A stretch of DNA of 64,000 nucleotides from Pelargonium tetragonum (GCA_036897445.1 JAYMTL010000060.1:1-64000), one strand, 5' to 3'. Positions 41,351 through 54,540 are shown, counted from the stretch's first letter. Notes: generated by a model from the sequence alone, not told the origin. Program-made: numbers and translations.

Positions 41351-44300
41351 CTTAAGCTTAAGTACGCTATTCTTTAGATTTTTATAAGAGTTTTTTATGT
41401 AAACAGAGTCTAATAAAATTGTATTGGTATAAGAGTGATAGTTAAGGCGCATCTTACCCTAGTTCTTTTGCCCTTATCAGTAACAGTAGAAAGTAAGATT
41501 AGGAGTCAGTCCTTTTTACCAACTAGAACGTAGTGAAGGAGGTTCATGCATTTGAGAAAAATGATAGTACATAGATACACTTAAATAGCACCCACCCACT
41601 TCATATTCTTAACTTGTTTTTTTTCTTCTTTTTAGTCTTCATACCTCTTTTCTTACGTTGCAGCTAGACTTCTCTTTAGAACAGATAGACTCTTTTAGTT
41701 TAGGAGATATACCTTTCAGAATGCCCCTAACCCTTTTAGGGATATAGGTATCCGCTTCCTCTAGTTTTTGTATTGTAGTATAATATTCTCTTTTTAGGAA
41801 GATAGGAATAAGAGATACTATTAGATTTTTTTAATTCTATATTAGTCTAGTCTTTTTAGTTTAAGAAGGAGGGGTTATTCCCTCAGCGCCTTACATCAAA
41901 TAATACCAAAGTAACTGTCTAGAATGCCTTTTATCCTTTTTTTATGTACTTCAAGTAAGCTTTTTAACTCGGAAAACCCCGGATTTACTACATTTACTAT
42001 TTTAAGGGTCCTTGAGCCTTTGAGAACTACTATGCTTTCAAATTCCTTAATATTTTTTGTCATTTTTCAAAGGGATCGCTCCCCTTTATAAAAAACCTTA
42101 CTGCTTTACAAACTATAAAACAGAATAAGGAAGACCAAGGGCAGCAACTATTATATCTTTCCTTAATCTCTTGAAATCCCAAACTAAAAAATATATAACA
42201 GTAAATCCTTTTAGATACCTAGGAATTTCCTTAAAAAAAGAGTCCTTTCCTAGGGGAGTTGGTAAATCCAATATGTTAAAGGAGACTCAAAAAGGGTTAA
42301 CTTTTTCGTAATATGTATCAACTTGATAAAAGAGCCAAATTCACGTAAGTTTCTTGTGTTTTTTTGTTTGGTATGCAAAGGGGTCTTACTTCGACTTATA
42401 AAAAAATAGCGTTACGTTTTTGCAGGAACCCTGTTGTATTGACCCGAGTCTAATTCTTTCAAAAACTATCCCGAGAAAATTTTCTAGAATTTCAAGGGAT
42501 TTTCACAAGGCCCCTAAGAACCCCTTAACTTTTCATTATGACTCTTAGTATAAAGAGGGCAATCAAGAAAGGATTTTTGACGGGTACTATGGAAGATACG
42601 TAATTTTAGACTTCAAAGAAAATTTTTACGGAAATTGCTTTGGAAGTCAGAGGCTTTCCCCTTTTAAAAGCATTACACCTTTAGTATCCCAGACATTTTT
42701 AGAAATTCGATTGAAGGTAATTGACTTCTTTATCCTTAGGAAATCCCGAAGTTTTTCTTTTTGGGATACAAATAAAGAGCCTCCTTTACTAGGTATTAGC
42801 CTAACGAGTGGCAACTTTTCTTTATTCTATAAACGAGGACTTGCGTTTTACTAAAAAGTTTTTGTTTCAGACTCATTTTAACGTAAGGGCTTTTGATTGA
42901 GGTTTTTTAGAATACTCACAGCAGCCAGTAATCCGAGAGGCTTGAAAGGGAACCTATACTTATAATATAAAATGGCAGTAAAGAGCGTATATAGATAATT
43001 TCAATTTGATTCAAAAGGGTCTCTTTCACAGGATGGATTAACCAAGTCCTATACTATAAGAAGCTAAAGTCCGAGTTGAAATCTAGGTTTTGAGAAAGTT
43101 TACTATTCTTTACTTTATTCAAGGTAACTGAAACAAAGAACAGACTCACTGGAACTTCAACCGGATTGAAACCAACGATATCTATTTGAGTAATGCTCTA
43201 ACTCGCGCCTTCTACGTCTATTCTATCTAAGGTATTCTCTACGCTGTTTTACAGATGCCAACTTATAAACTAAGAAAAGACAACTTCTTATTGACTTCTT
43301 TGTTTTCTTTTGACTGACTACTTCAAAAATCCGGATCCGAAACTACTAAGAAAGCAAGAGGTTCGAATCCCGTAATCCTTCTAATAAACTAAAAGAATTT
43401 CACTCCTTTCTTAACTCTCTATTTAATTTACTGCCTTCGGTACTCAAACAAGTAGAACTAAAAAACTTTTGTTCATTTCTATGCCTTGACTAATTAAGAA
43501 TTGAAAACTGAAAAGAAAGGAACACAAAGGCAACCAAAGTTCCTTTGAGAGAGACTCCCTACCTCGAACTGGATAATGAGAAAGCAAGCCTTTCCTTAAT
43601 ACTTTATAGTTCTCTGCTGGCTTTCATCCGGAATCTGAAACCTAGAAAGAGAGGAACAGGCAACTCCCTTACTTGGAAAATTCCCTAGATTCTTTGTTTT
43701 TATCTCCCAAAAGATTTTTGTACTTGTATTCCTAAAAAATTCTAGAGGAAAGCCTGTTAAGATTCCAAAGAAACTAAATGTAAAATACATAAATTTTTGA
43801 GTTGTCGGTCTGCAATGCTAGGAAATTTCTTGTAATGATCAGCACTCGAACCTAAGGCTTTTCATATCTCCACGCTCTGCACGGATACTATCAAAACGCC
43901 ATTCATCAAGACGAGAGAAGGGAGTATGTATAAACTCTATTCGTAGTTTTGTGATTGTGAAAGATCAATTTCTTCCTATCTAATCTAAGTGATTTGAATT
44001 AGAATGAACGTTAAGAATGAGAACATTTTCTTTAGGTTAGGCAAGCTACGAGATTTCAAATCCTGTTTCAAGCTTTTGAGGACTTTTCACTTTTTTCTAA
44101 ACTTAAAAGAGAGTTTACGAGTTTTCAAGGAAAAAGTTTAACTGCAAGCTTCCTTTAGTTCCAGGCAGACAGGAGAACCCTATATAAAGAATTCCACAAT
44201 TATGAGTATAGTAGCCCCATTCTTCACTTGGGTAGTCCTTTTTCATTTGTTTGATAAGTCCCACTCACTTCAGTTTTAAGGATTCCCTTTATTTCAGAGG

Positions 44301-47300
44301 CCTTCTGTTTTACATGGGAAATTCTTGTTTAAATGGCCTCGCGGTGAGAATAAACCAAGTTCCTCTTTATATTAAGAAAAAGAATATAAGTAGATCCGCA
44401 GGGCCATCACTACTAAAGGGTTTACAGACTCTGTAAATAAGTAAAGAAAGGAACTCCTTGGATTTCTTAGTTATACTCTTTTAATAAGCACTAGAGTACC
44501 ATAAAAAAATCCCGGTTTACTACAGATTTTCGATCTTTTTCTTTATTAAGGGCTTGTTTATCAATAAGGGAGGGTTCCCTATAGCCAAGACTTTTCCTAC
44601 CTTCATTGTTGCAAGCTTTTCGGACAGTTCCTCGAGTATCCTATGAGGGTTTTAGTCGATAAACTCAATCAATAGGAAACCGCCAGATAAAAAAGTGGCT
44701 TTAACTTTCTCCTAAAAGGGCTTTTTGGGAAAAAGAAAATAGAACCCATATAAAGATTATAAAGATAGAGTTGTATCGCAGTTTTATCGGGAATAAGCTA
44801 GCTGATGTATCTTAGTAAATCACATCTAAGTAAAAAAAAGAGTTTCCTTACGTTATATTGAAATCGTAGTCGTCAACCCCGGTATTAGCACATAGCGCGA
44901 AATTTGAAGTTATGCATTTTTTGCACTTTTTAGCATAGTAAGAGGAAGAAGAACCTCCTTTGAGGCCTACCGGATTTCTTTAGCGAAACCCCAAAAGAAA
45001 AATTTACGAGTATAGCATCAGGACTCTACTCAGCACACAGCTTTTTCATACCAAGAAAGAAGACTCCTGAAATTTCAATTAACCACTAAACTCTGCCACA
45101 CCACAGGCTTAGGGGCTTTTAAGATCCCTGAAATAGGACTTCGTTTTATGGTCCGTTTTTCTATACTCTACAAGTAGTTTTCCTAGAATTTCTTCGTTAG
45201 TTTTTCTGGAGAAGCTCTGTCGATAACTTTTGATTTGAAAGGTATGGGGCTCCACATAACATATAACTCGGAGGGCTGCTTTTCATAAATTATTAAATAA
45301 AAAAGGTGACAAAGTCAAGCTTTTACAACGTCAGTTATTAAAAAAGGGGATAAAAAGATAAGCTAAGCATAGCAAAATTTCTTATGATTATGAGAATACG
45401 CCATCCCTTAGAAGCTTTCTTAGAAAAAATTATATTATACCTGCCCATAAAATTTTCCAATTAAGTTTTATCAATCAAAAGGGGTGCCCTTAATTAACTG
45501 GCCTCAGTAAAAGAAAGTAGAATCCCATTAAATTAGCATTCCTACCAGAAAGTACCCTGCAAGCAGATGGGTTTTAAGGAACATAAACTTGTCTTTAGAA
45601 AGCGGAGTAAGCTAAAACTCAAGTTAATAGATTTTGGTTAATTAAACGAGTCTTTACTTTACCTTCAGCCAAAGCAAATAGATAAAGGGATCCCACTAGA
45701 CGTATAGTATAGGAATTCCCCCTGGTTTAAAGCGTGCTGCAGGTTTTATTGGTAAAGGCTATAATATTTTATTTCGTGAAAAGCCTGCTGAAAAAAATGA
45801 GAAGTTAGAGTCTTTCTCATCGTAACATTCCCCTAAGAAACTCTCATTTTATTCCGAAACGAGTTAAAAATCTTACTTTAAAATGAACCTTATAACAGAG
45901 GTCATTTCGAACTCTGAAAGGGTGCTCGTAAAATGAAAAGGATCCCGGAAGTAAGTGTAACCTTTCTTCTCTGGTAAGTTACTACAATACAAATCCATTA
46001 GATGTAAACCAGATAACTTTAGCTTTAAGGACCCCCTACATCAAGGAAAGCCCCAGGGTCTTTCCCCGATACCACAGAAAATGCTATCGATACCTAAAAG
46101 CTCAACCTTTCAATCAATATTACTCATACACCCCACGGCAAAGGCTTCAATCTAAAAGTTCAAACCTGATTACAAAATGACCTGTCAGTCTATTTCTTTA
46201 TAAATAGAACTTTGACAAATAAGCAAGGCTCAGATAAGTGATAAGTAAAACCACTCTTAATTAAATTAAGCATTTAACAACTCTAAAAAAGAGATTCAGT
46301 GCTCCGGGTACCCCAATTTCCGAGCTTTCACTAAAAATTCCAAGGGTACTAAGACTCTATTGAGTACATTTCATATTCAAACAAATAAAAAGACTAGAAT
46401 CCCTTAGAGTAGCGGGTCGTCACTAACTACCAAAAAAGCATAAAGAACTTTTCAAATTACCTCTTACTATTGACCTATGCAGCCCTCCCTAATCCTTATT
46501 TTCTATTTTATACTTGGCGTATTCTCTGCCCAAAACTCTTTGCAGTGAAGCCTAGAAAAGAACGAATCAAGCGAAGTCCCTAGGCTCGAAAGGGGTGCGT
46601 AACACTGGCAATAGCTAAGGGGTATCCTAACCTCATTGAAAATTTTCTAGATAGCTCTTTAGCTGTAGTGAATTAGGGGATTCCTTTTTATATTATAAGA
46701 GAGCTTTACTGATATGAAACCTAAGAAAATCCTTTTGAAAGGGCGTAGTGATAAAACTACTTCTTAATAAATACGAATAAGACTAACACTAAAAAATCTG
46801 GACCAAAGTGCTAGGGCTTACTCACACTATTCCTAAGGATCTTGTCTAAAACTTACTTTTATAAGGGATCTCGAGAGTCTTGCTCCTTAACTGAAATAGA
46901 AAACTGAAAGGAAAGCAAGGGTATAGAATTCTATCTTGTAATTTAAAGAATTTCAAGCTATCCGGGGATTCCTTTTGTTCCAATAGTCCAAAATCAAAAA
47001 GAAGGATCCATACATATTCTTTATTTATATTATACATGTTAATTAACTTAAACGAAACACTTTTATATGAAAAACTCCTTGGGATCCAAAGGGCGGGTAG
47101 TTAGGGTATAAATAGAAATTGATAGTCTATTTTTTGCTAGTTTACTATATTAAAGGAATTGACTTTTAGTTTTATTAGTGAATAGGATTTATTTAAATCA
47201 AATTCAAGAAATAGTAGAAGTATCCGCTTATCAAGTTTTAAATTGCTTAATTCAATTTAGAGTGACCAGTCGAGTTTAAATGGAAAATCTTAGTCTTTCC

Positions 47301-50300
47301 TCGAAGTAAACTTAAAAAGAAATTTTATTAGGTGAGAAAAAATCGTTCACTAAGCCAACTTAAGGTTTAGTACACAACTAAATACAGAGTTACAGCATAA
47401 GGATAGGAGTGCTCGTCGTAGGACAAAACTCTAATTAAGAAGGCCCCGGAGTTTTTTTGCATTGCCAAGGAACTTGTTCTTTTTATGAGAAAATCCCCTT
47501 GCCATTCACGAGCAGTTCGAAGGTATTAAAATCTAGAACTAGCACAGTAAAAAAAGGCCCCTATCCTATATACCCTGCAATCGAGTTACTTGAAATCAAT
47601 ATCAGCAGCTTCTCTTAATTACTATCATAAAATTACAAACTAAATTGAATCCATTGATGCTTTAGTTTCCAACAAGAAGGGAATTCCCAGTCAGTCTTCT
47701 TTACTGAATGGAAATTCGTTTTCTATTTTTATTGACTTTTTCTAAAAGCTAGGTTACTTTGGAATTTACCTTTAATAAAGTGGTGAAAAATCAAACTAGT
47801 ATGCTTGTTTCAATAGGTTCCTGTCCGGATAAAGTCAAGATTAGAGTGAACCAATCTGTTGGTGTGGTTAGTGCCTTTACTTTATACTCTATTTTTTTGA
47901 CTTTAACGGGAAAATGAAAATCCTGGTAGAGAAGCAGATAATAAAGATGAGCAGCCCGCCCCCTTACTTAACGAAAGTTTTACATAAAACTTACTAAGGA
48001 TTCTTTAACATTCTTTTTTAATAAATTCTAGTTTCATCCGCGGATTAATAAAAATATACCTTAGGAAATGACATAGTATATAGTATAGAGCCCCTTTAGT
48101 TAGAAGTCTTCCTCAACAGCGCAGTCCTAGGTTCAGTGGGGAGAGTAAAAAAGAGAGAACAAAAGGAATGGGATAGAGTTTTTAATTAGATAGTACATGA
48201 ATATCTTAAACCCACTAGCAAAAACTTCTTACTGACTTGTTTATACCCTAAATCAAGTAACCATTAAAATACTATTATCTTTCTCTCCTCTCTATTAAGG
48301 TGAGAGGGCAGTCCCTTAAGCAACTAGACCTAGGACGCTTTATTACTCTATTAAAGTAACTGGAAAATGATACAAGGGGCTAAAGAAGCTAGAAGAATAA
48401 GGTAACTACCAGTTATAATAGGTACAACCGAAGGCTTCAGAGTCCAGGCTGAACAAGACCTATTCAAACGGGTTAGGCGCCAAGCCAAAGACTCTGTTAT
48501 AATATCAGCTATCAAAAGTTTTATGAGATTCGAACTTTTGTATAACTCAGAAAAAAAAAGATCCTATACTGTTCATAATTTTCAGATCCTCTCAGTTCAA
48601 AATGGAAGTCTAATTTGACTCTTTGCTTTTAGTATCTACTTCTTATTTCCAAAAACCCCAGTTGCAAGACCATGGCTTCACTCTTTAGTGTTAAAACCCA
48701 AGTCTCTGTGTTCTATAAGCGATTCCTTTAGAAATAGAATAGAGTTGGGGTTCCCCTTTTAAAGAGGGCTCTTTATATTTAGATGAACCCCTTTTAGGTT
48801 CTCGTCATGGGGGACCTCTTAGTTTTACTTGAATTTGCTTACGCGGGTCTTACAGGGAATTCGATCATAGATGAAGTATAAAGAAAAGAGGGGGTGTAGG
48901 TGTGCTATAACGCACGAAAAACGTACAAGTGGGAATCTCTTTCTTGAAGGATCGGTTAAGTTCTAAAAAAGAGGATCGAATTCTAAGGTCAGGAGCTCCT
49001 ATCAGGGTAGGAGTTACCCTTTTTAAGCAGCTGGCTATATACTCGAATTCTTTTCTCTGTGTGATGTAAAGGTCCTAAGATATTAAGGAGTACTTGAGTC
49101 TTAATAATCAAAGGTTTTGTGCCCTTGTTTGTTATGTCAAGTATTAAGCAAATGAATCTAAGAATTATAGGGAACTTATAGAATTTTTTAGGGTGTCTAA
49201 GTTTATAGTGTAATATGCTTGGAAAAACTCCTTACTTTCTATACTATATTTATTTAAAGAAAAGCGGGTTCTCCTAAAAAGGGGTCCTTTTGGGTTTCTT
49301 GTACCCAGAAAATTGGACTTATATATAACGAATAAAAAAGGAGGGCTAGTCCAGAATTTACTAACTCATAGGGGTTCCCAGTCCCAGATTGCTACTAAAT
49401 AACAGAGTTTGAACTCTCAAATTTTTATAGTGCAAGCTATCCTTACTAATGTCTTGATACGAGTTGGCCTCTCTAGTTATGGAAAAAAGACTGAAACACT
49501 TTTGTTAATATTCCAGGCATGCCCTAGTAAGGCAAATACTTTAAAAGGACTCTTTGCGCTTATAAACCCCGGAAATCTTTAATAGCAATTACGGGTTTCT
49601 ACTTTTTTCTTTTTCTGTTATACCTTAAGCCTCTTGCCCTGCTAGTTTTCTAAAAAAAAGAGTCTATTTCATTAAACTTTCTTTTTTCTCTTGTGGCCAT
49701 CTATAAACTAAAAACTTCCCTACGGGATTCCTGTTATACCAAGAGGTTAAGAGTTTTTTATTTGTAAAGGGGCTCCTCTTTTGAGGCTACTTTTTGGGGT
49801 TTATGCCTTGAAGACAGAACTCGTATTTTAAGTCTATAGGTATTTCCTTGGGATAAGACTTTGATCGACACGAAAACCCTTGTCTCTATAAGCAGTTCTC
49901 GTTTTAATTAAGCTCTTGGCAAAAATTTCAGGGGTAATAAGTGGACTCAGAGCTTTCTCTTAATCATAAGAGCTTGTGGTTTACTAGTAACAACTAAGGT
50001 TTCAAAAGTGTATAATATAGAAAAAAATTCAGATTATCACTGCGGATTTTCTGGATAAAAAGTATCTTAAAAACCCCCTTTGACATTCCTTTTTATATCA
50101 CTAATATTACTCTGAAGCCCTTTTATCCTAAAAAAGAAGTTTCAAAAGCACAAGCAGTCAAAGTACACAAAAATAGTATTTAGATTGAAGAGTACCCCTA
50201 TCTAGCCTTTTCTTAAAAAGACTGGGTAAAGATCCTTACAATAACTTATAGAAAAAGCAAATTAATAAGAAAAGCGCTTATAGGCCTTAAAACGAAAAAT

Positions 50301-52740
50301 TTAATGGCTTGAACCTGGAGCCTCGGTGCTTTCAAGTCTTACTGCAAATCCTTGTTAGAATACGCGCCTATCTTACCTCCAGTTCTATCTATATATAAAC
50401 TACGACTCTTCTGATCTGAGCGAACTCCGTAACCACAACACAAGGGTCTTATAAGCACTTATTCTATACCTAAACTCTGTGCCCCTAATTTAAGAAATTC
50501 TTTAGGCTTCTGTCTAATTTTATCGTAAGCACCCCCGGGACTCCCGTTCCAAACAAGAATTTGGATATATATCCTGCTCAAGTACCTGAGACTACTGTTA
50601 GCTAGGAAAAAATTCTAGTTATAAAGAAAACCCCTAAAACTCTAGGCTCAAAAATGATAAGAGAAACCCTGCTCGGGTACCGGTATATCCTGAAATTCAT
50701 TTTTATTAAGGAACCTCGAGAGAAAAAAATCTATCTAAAATGAAAGGGGTATACCCGGGAAACTCTCCTTTGTATAAAGTATAAAAAGTTGGAGACTCTA
50801 GTGGATCCCCTTATAAAATAGCTAACTAAACCCTCAACCTATTGAGTGAATTTCATCTGTTTTCATACAAAGGATTCTTATTGAAAAGCTAAGAGTATAC
50901 ATTTTTCTTTCCAGCAGGCCTAAAAAAGTACCTCTATTTTAGAGACTCCCCCTAAACGTGGACTTTCTTGTTTGAAATGAAATATATGGTAACTTAGGAT
51001 ACTTAGACAAGATGCAGGACAGACTCGCTCGCAAATAGTGTATTAAAGTTAGACTTTTACAGGTTTCATTTCCTTGGATTTTGATAGTAAGGATTCCCGC
51101 CTTTAATTAGGTTAAAAAACCCAACTAATCAATATAAAAGAAAAGGGGCCTCGCTTTGAAATTAGATGTATCCTTATACTTACTCAGCAAAGTCTCATAG
51201 TTCTAGATCTGTAGGGGCTCCCTTAAAGAAAATGACCGTTAGTTGGTATAAGAGTGCTGTTCTTTCCCGGAAAGTCTTTGACGAAAAAACCGCTGGATTT
51301 CACTTTAACTACCCGGGTTTTCCTAACTTTAGTATTCTCTATTATGCCACAGTATTAACTACGTTACCTTACGTATCCTCATAACTTTAAAACAGGAAAA
51401 GTTATTGCTAGAGTCTTCTATAACTCAGGCAATTCCTTCTTTTGTTTAAATTCAATTTTTTTAAGATTGATCTTAATGAGTTAGGGGTTTTGAGAATCTT
51501 TTAAGTCATGCTTTGGGCTTTTTGTTTTCTTTCATTTGTTTATCGTGCCGATACCCTATAATTAGATAGGAGGCCCTCTTGTCAAAAAAGTCAAACAAAA
51601 GGGAGCTTCTAGGGTTAATAAATCAAGTTATAACGTACTTGAGATCTTTTTCCCTTTTTATCAAATTATAGAAAAAGGTTTCCTAAGAAGTTCGTGAAGT
51701 ATTTAAAACTTTGCTATATACAGGATTCTCTTATAAGTTTCATTTTTCCAGAGAGTTGCGGTTTATTCACTTTTTCTTTTATTTTAGCAAAGCTGCTTGA
51801 CTTAGTAATAGAATTAGAAGCTTTGTAATAAAAATCAAAAGGAACCCAACTCTTCGAAGGGACCTCTTAAAAAGGGCTTCTTTTAAAAGATCCTCAATAC
51901 CTTAATATTATATATACTTACCTTCCTTGGACTCTTAGTATAATTAGTATGCAGGAACTTCATTAAAGTACTCTAATTTGTGTATCTCTAGACTTTGAAC
52001 CCGAAAAAAGACTGAAAACAAGATAGTGTAACACCTTAGGGACGGCAGTGCTTCTAATGTCCAAGTAGGTGGATTATTCACATTCAGATTGAAAATCATT
52101 CATTTTTTACTGATACTTGACTAACAAGATACAAGATTCAGACGTAGTAAAAATGAAAGAAGTAACTAAGGTTTTATGAGTATATAGTGTGTTTCTCGAT
52201 CTTGCTTAGCTAGACTAGGAAAGCGGTAAAAGAGTAAATGAAACCTTAGAAAAACTTTTATAATAAGAAAAAGAAGGACCCTACTTGTTTTCTGGACAGG
52301 ATACTCTATGCAATTTATCTAGTATTTTAAAAGCATACCTTTGCGGAAATGAAACCTCCCCTAGTAGAAACCCCCTTTCAATCCGTTAAGTCTTCGATTC
52401 TTTTTTATTCCAATGCTTGTTTGAGGCCCTGTTTTCTCCATCGTAGGGTCCTCTTCTTAGAGAAGAACTGCTTTGAATACCTAAAGATCTAAGTTTGTTT
52501 ATGTATTACTTAAAGGAAAGGGCTTTTCAAGTCTAATCCCAGGGGAGTCCTGAAAAGTGTATTTTCTTCCGCTGCTGGACCCTGTAAATTCTTAGTAGTT
52601 TGTTTTCTTTTTAGTGCTTTTTCAAGCCGGTATAAAAACCAAAGGGTCTATTTGAGTTTTTTAGACTTTTGACTCCTTTTTATAGAATGAAAGACCTAAT
52701 TTTATAGGCAATTTCGGGCTTAGGACTTTGACCACAGTTG
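41350..52740. other. Long gene-free spacer
   Basis: About 11.4 kb without a recognisable gene. A minor island of different texture at about 43060-43720 contains GGTTCGAATCCC (43360-43371, T-arm-like) and a 64-codon minus frame with no known motif. Other T-arm-like words on the minus strand lie at 48526-48536 and 49404-49417. A 15-bp word shared with the 362-420 hairpin lies at 47155-47169. A pyrimidine/purine mixed patch at about 48290-48480 reads differently from its flanks but contains no long frame. Confidence 0.6.
47155..47169 (+). repeat. Third copy of the hairpin-arm word
   Basis: GGAATTGACTTTTAG is identical to the complement of 407-421, and its last 14 bases equal 362-375. Flanking bases do not match. 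Pairs of 14-15-mers do arise by chance at this length (tens of pairs expected), so only recurrence of this particular word, already an inverted pair, makes it worth noting. Confidence 0.4.
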
Positions 52741-52782
52741 AATTCTGACAAAAGTTTGAGTTTACCCCTGTAACTACCAGAT

Positions 52783-53082
52783 TTGGGACCTAACAACCTG
52801 TACTCTTACCTAAACTATGTATCCCCGTTTAGCCTAATTAGAGTCAGGATTTACTATCTCTTTCTTGAATTGCTTTACCTGCCTCTTTCCCATACTTTGA
52901 CCTTTACTGAACTAGACCTACTTTTTTTGTATACCCTGTTGGCAAACATACCCTTACTATATAAGACCCCTTTGACTCTTTTTAGTACAGACATTACTCG
53001 CTCTCTTAGGGACCCACAGATCAAATCTAGTAAACCTGTTTTTCTAGGACTTCCATTATTGAGCCTTACTTTTAATAGATAG
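52783..53082 (+). CDS. 99-codon Leu-rich frame, doubtful
   Basis: The frame begins with TTG and reads as a Leu/Tyr/Pro-rich peptide with two hydrophobic stretches (about residues 20-37 and 47-65) and the motif FTELDLLFLY near residues 40-50. The DNA around that motif recurs at 53320-53348 and 54052-54079. The reading frame is the same in all three, and the differences inside ELDLL fall at third codon positions (GAA/GAG, GAC/GAT). The sample is tiny, so this is a hint and not proof of past coding. No family is recognised; there is no ATG and no upstream signal. It could be a fragment of a membrane protein or a chance frame in pyrimidine-rich DNA. Confidence 0.18.
   Translation: MGPNNLYSYLNYVSPFSLIRVRIYYLFLELLYLPLSHTLTFTELDLLFLYTLLANIPLLYKTPLTLFSTDITRSLRDPQIKSSKPVFLGLPLLSLTFNR
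52901..52930 (+). repeat. ELDLL repeat, copy A
   Basis: The core ACTGAACTAGACCTACTT reads T-E-L-D-L-L in the frame of 52783-53082. It matches copy C at about 20 of 22 positions over the core. Confidence 0.5.
52994..53014 (+). repeat. Shared word with 53242-53261
   Basis: This 21-base word and TTACTCGCTTCTTAGGGACC at 53242-53261 differ by a single inserted base. They lie just after copy A and just before copy B of the ELDLL repeat, suggesting a larger diverged duplication. Confidence 0.6.
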
Positions 53083-53241
53083 CTTTCTGCTCCTATAAAC
53101 CCTCGGACTTCTTCTTCCTAACAAGAACCGAAAAAGCTTGACTTCAGTTCAATTCATTTCTTAGAGTATCCTAAATCCTGTCAACCTTTCATGTAAATAA
53201 GAGAACCCCTTCACTTAAAAATAAAAACCCAGACTAACTCC

Positions 53242-53261
53242 TTACTCGCTTCTTAGGGACC
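53242..53261 (+). repeat. Shared word with 52994-53014
   Basis: Second copy of the TTACTCGCT-TCTTAGGGACC word, lacking one base relative to the first. Confidence 0.6.
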
Positions 53262-53319
53262 TTTTTCGTACTGACAAGAAACTTTCATACTACCCATTTT
53301 CATACCTTGTGGAACTCGT

Positions 53320-53348
53320 TTCTTCAGAACTAGATCTACTTCTTGTGT
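53320..53348 (+). repeat. ELDLL repeat, copy B
   Basis: TCAGAACTAGATCTACTTCT reads S-E-L-D-L-L. It lies within a stop-free stretch of about 48 codons (roughly 53226-53370) that has no ATG start and continues as LVFPISFV before TAG. It matches copy C at 20 of 24 positions. Confidence 0.5.
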
Positions 53349-53520
53349 TCCCTATTTCATTTGTTTAGTTGCAACTAGAACTTTCCTGCATAAAAACTTC
53401 CTAAAACCTAACCTGAAGGTTACCTTGCCTCAAATTAGTTACCTTGTTTCGCCTTTAAATTCAAGAAGGAAGAGCGAGATAAGATACTTTTCAGTAAAGA
53501 CTCTCGGTTAAGCTGTCTTC

Positions 53521-53549
53521 CATATACCCCGATTTAAATTGAAACGTAG
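53521..53549 (+). repeat. Dispersed repeat with 18-bp exact core, copy 1
   Basis: ATTTAAATTGAAACGTAG (53532-53549) recurs exactly at 56456-56473. Just upstream, CATATACCCCG here matches CATATCTCC there after a two-base gap. About 0.1 exact 18-mer direct pairs are expected by chance in the window, and the flanking match strengthens common origin. Confidence 0.65.
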
Positions 53550-54051
53550 TTCACGCCATTCTAAGTACAGGAAATCTCTAGACTTTACTTCTTTAAAAGC
53601 CTCTTCACTAGCTAAGAGCTCGGGATAACGAACCTAGATTTTGTTGCATTATCCACTTTCGCTAGACCCGTGCGTCAAATTTACCATTCTAGCAGGGCAG
53701 TATATAGGGCCTCCTTTTTAGGTTTAGATAGACTAACTTTCTTTATTAATCCCTAAAATGGAAATAGGACTTTTCAATAGAATAAGAAAACCAGATAGAT
53801 TAGGGTGCTCCTACAAACTTTATAAAAATTAGTTAACAAAGGAACATACGCTATAAAATACACTATAAAGCAACTCTTCAAGCAAAGAATTTCCTGTAAA
53901 AAATCATTTCTTTTATTTAGAGCTGAAGTACTACCCTATCCTGCCCTATTAACACTGGTTTTGACTATATCCTTTATATACTTATTGAACTGCTTCCCCT
54001 ATTTAGAATAGCTTGACTTTACAGATCAGTCTACTCGCTACCCCCTCTTCA

Positions 54052-54079
54052 CTTTTCTGAGCTAGACCTACTTCTTGAA
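54052..54079 (+). repeat. ELDLL repeat, copy C
   Basis: TCTGAGCTAGACCTACTTCT reads S-E-L-D-L-L and continues open for about 35 codons (ESLIPICELKKLYY...) to TAG. Upstream it shares TACTCGCT (54032-54039) with the word found before copy B. A weaker, partial relative (TTTGAGCTAGATTCTG) lies at about 54823-54838. Confidence 0.5.
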
Positions 54080-54269
54080 AGCCTGATACCTATTTGTGAA
54101 TTGAAGAAACTCTATTATATAGAGATAGAGCCCGCCAATCAGCTAGAACCCTTGACTTTGACCTAGCCGATTCTGGACTTAACTTAGCTTACTTTCTTGA
54201 CTTAGGTGCTTCTTCGTACTATGTCTTTGATTGGAAGCTGTGCCTCTCTTCTGCATGTTCATGATACCT

Positions 54270-54340
54270 TTCTTATCTGCGATACCTGTACTTGTACCTG
54301 TGGCTAAGAGCTTACTATTCCCTTCGGCTATTGTACTCTT
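54270..54340 (+). repeat. Segment related to 27.2 kb (minus strand)
   Basis: The + strand reads IPFLSAIPVLVPVAKSLLFPSAIVLFL before TAG. The part ACCTGTACTTGTACCTGTGG and what follows matches the minus strand of the 27.2 kb island at 24 of 32 positions, with most differences being transitions. Shorter, weaker echoes of the TTGTATCTGTA core occur near 37.99 kb (+), 54.83 kb (+) and 59.14 kb (-). Confidence 0.35.
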
Positions 54341-54420
54341 CTTGTAGCCCTGAGTTATAGGAGTTCTTGTCTTCTTCCTATTTGTACTATAACTATAAGG
54401 TTGATATCGAAATCGAAAAA

Positions 54421-54540
54421 GTAGGATTCACCTATGCAGAAAAGCACTAAATTGTATGAAACTCCTTTCAATCAAATAGACCAAAACGAAGGAACTTTGA
54501 TCCCTATAACAAGAACAAGAAATCCCTTACTTATATAGAT
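54421..54540 (+). repeat. Dispersed repeat family R1, copy 1
   Basis: It begins GTAGGATTCACCTAT, continues through ATTGTATGAAAC and CTTTGATCCCTATAA, and ends around AACAAGAAC...TTACTTATATAG. The same blocks in the same order occur at 60174-60330, so this is one diverged element and not separate chance words. It has no reading frame of note and no terminal repeats or target-site duplication that I can see. Type unknown. Confidence 0.75.

Noticed and set aside
49399-49480. Class II (Ser/Leu/Tyr-like) tRNA on the minus strand
   Set aside because: Five terminal pairs and a TTCAAAC loop can be drawn over 82 nt, but the acceptor is too short once the T-stem is placed and no credible anticodon arm forms.
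50300-50400. tRNA-Cys from the word ACTGCAAATCCTT
   Set aside because: The anticodon-loop-like word has no matching T-arm at the right distance, and the GGTTCAAGCC word nearby is on the other strand without a pairing stem.
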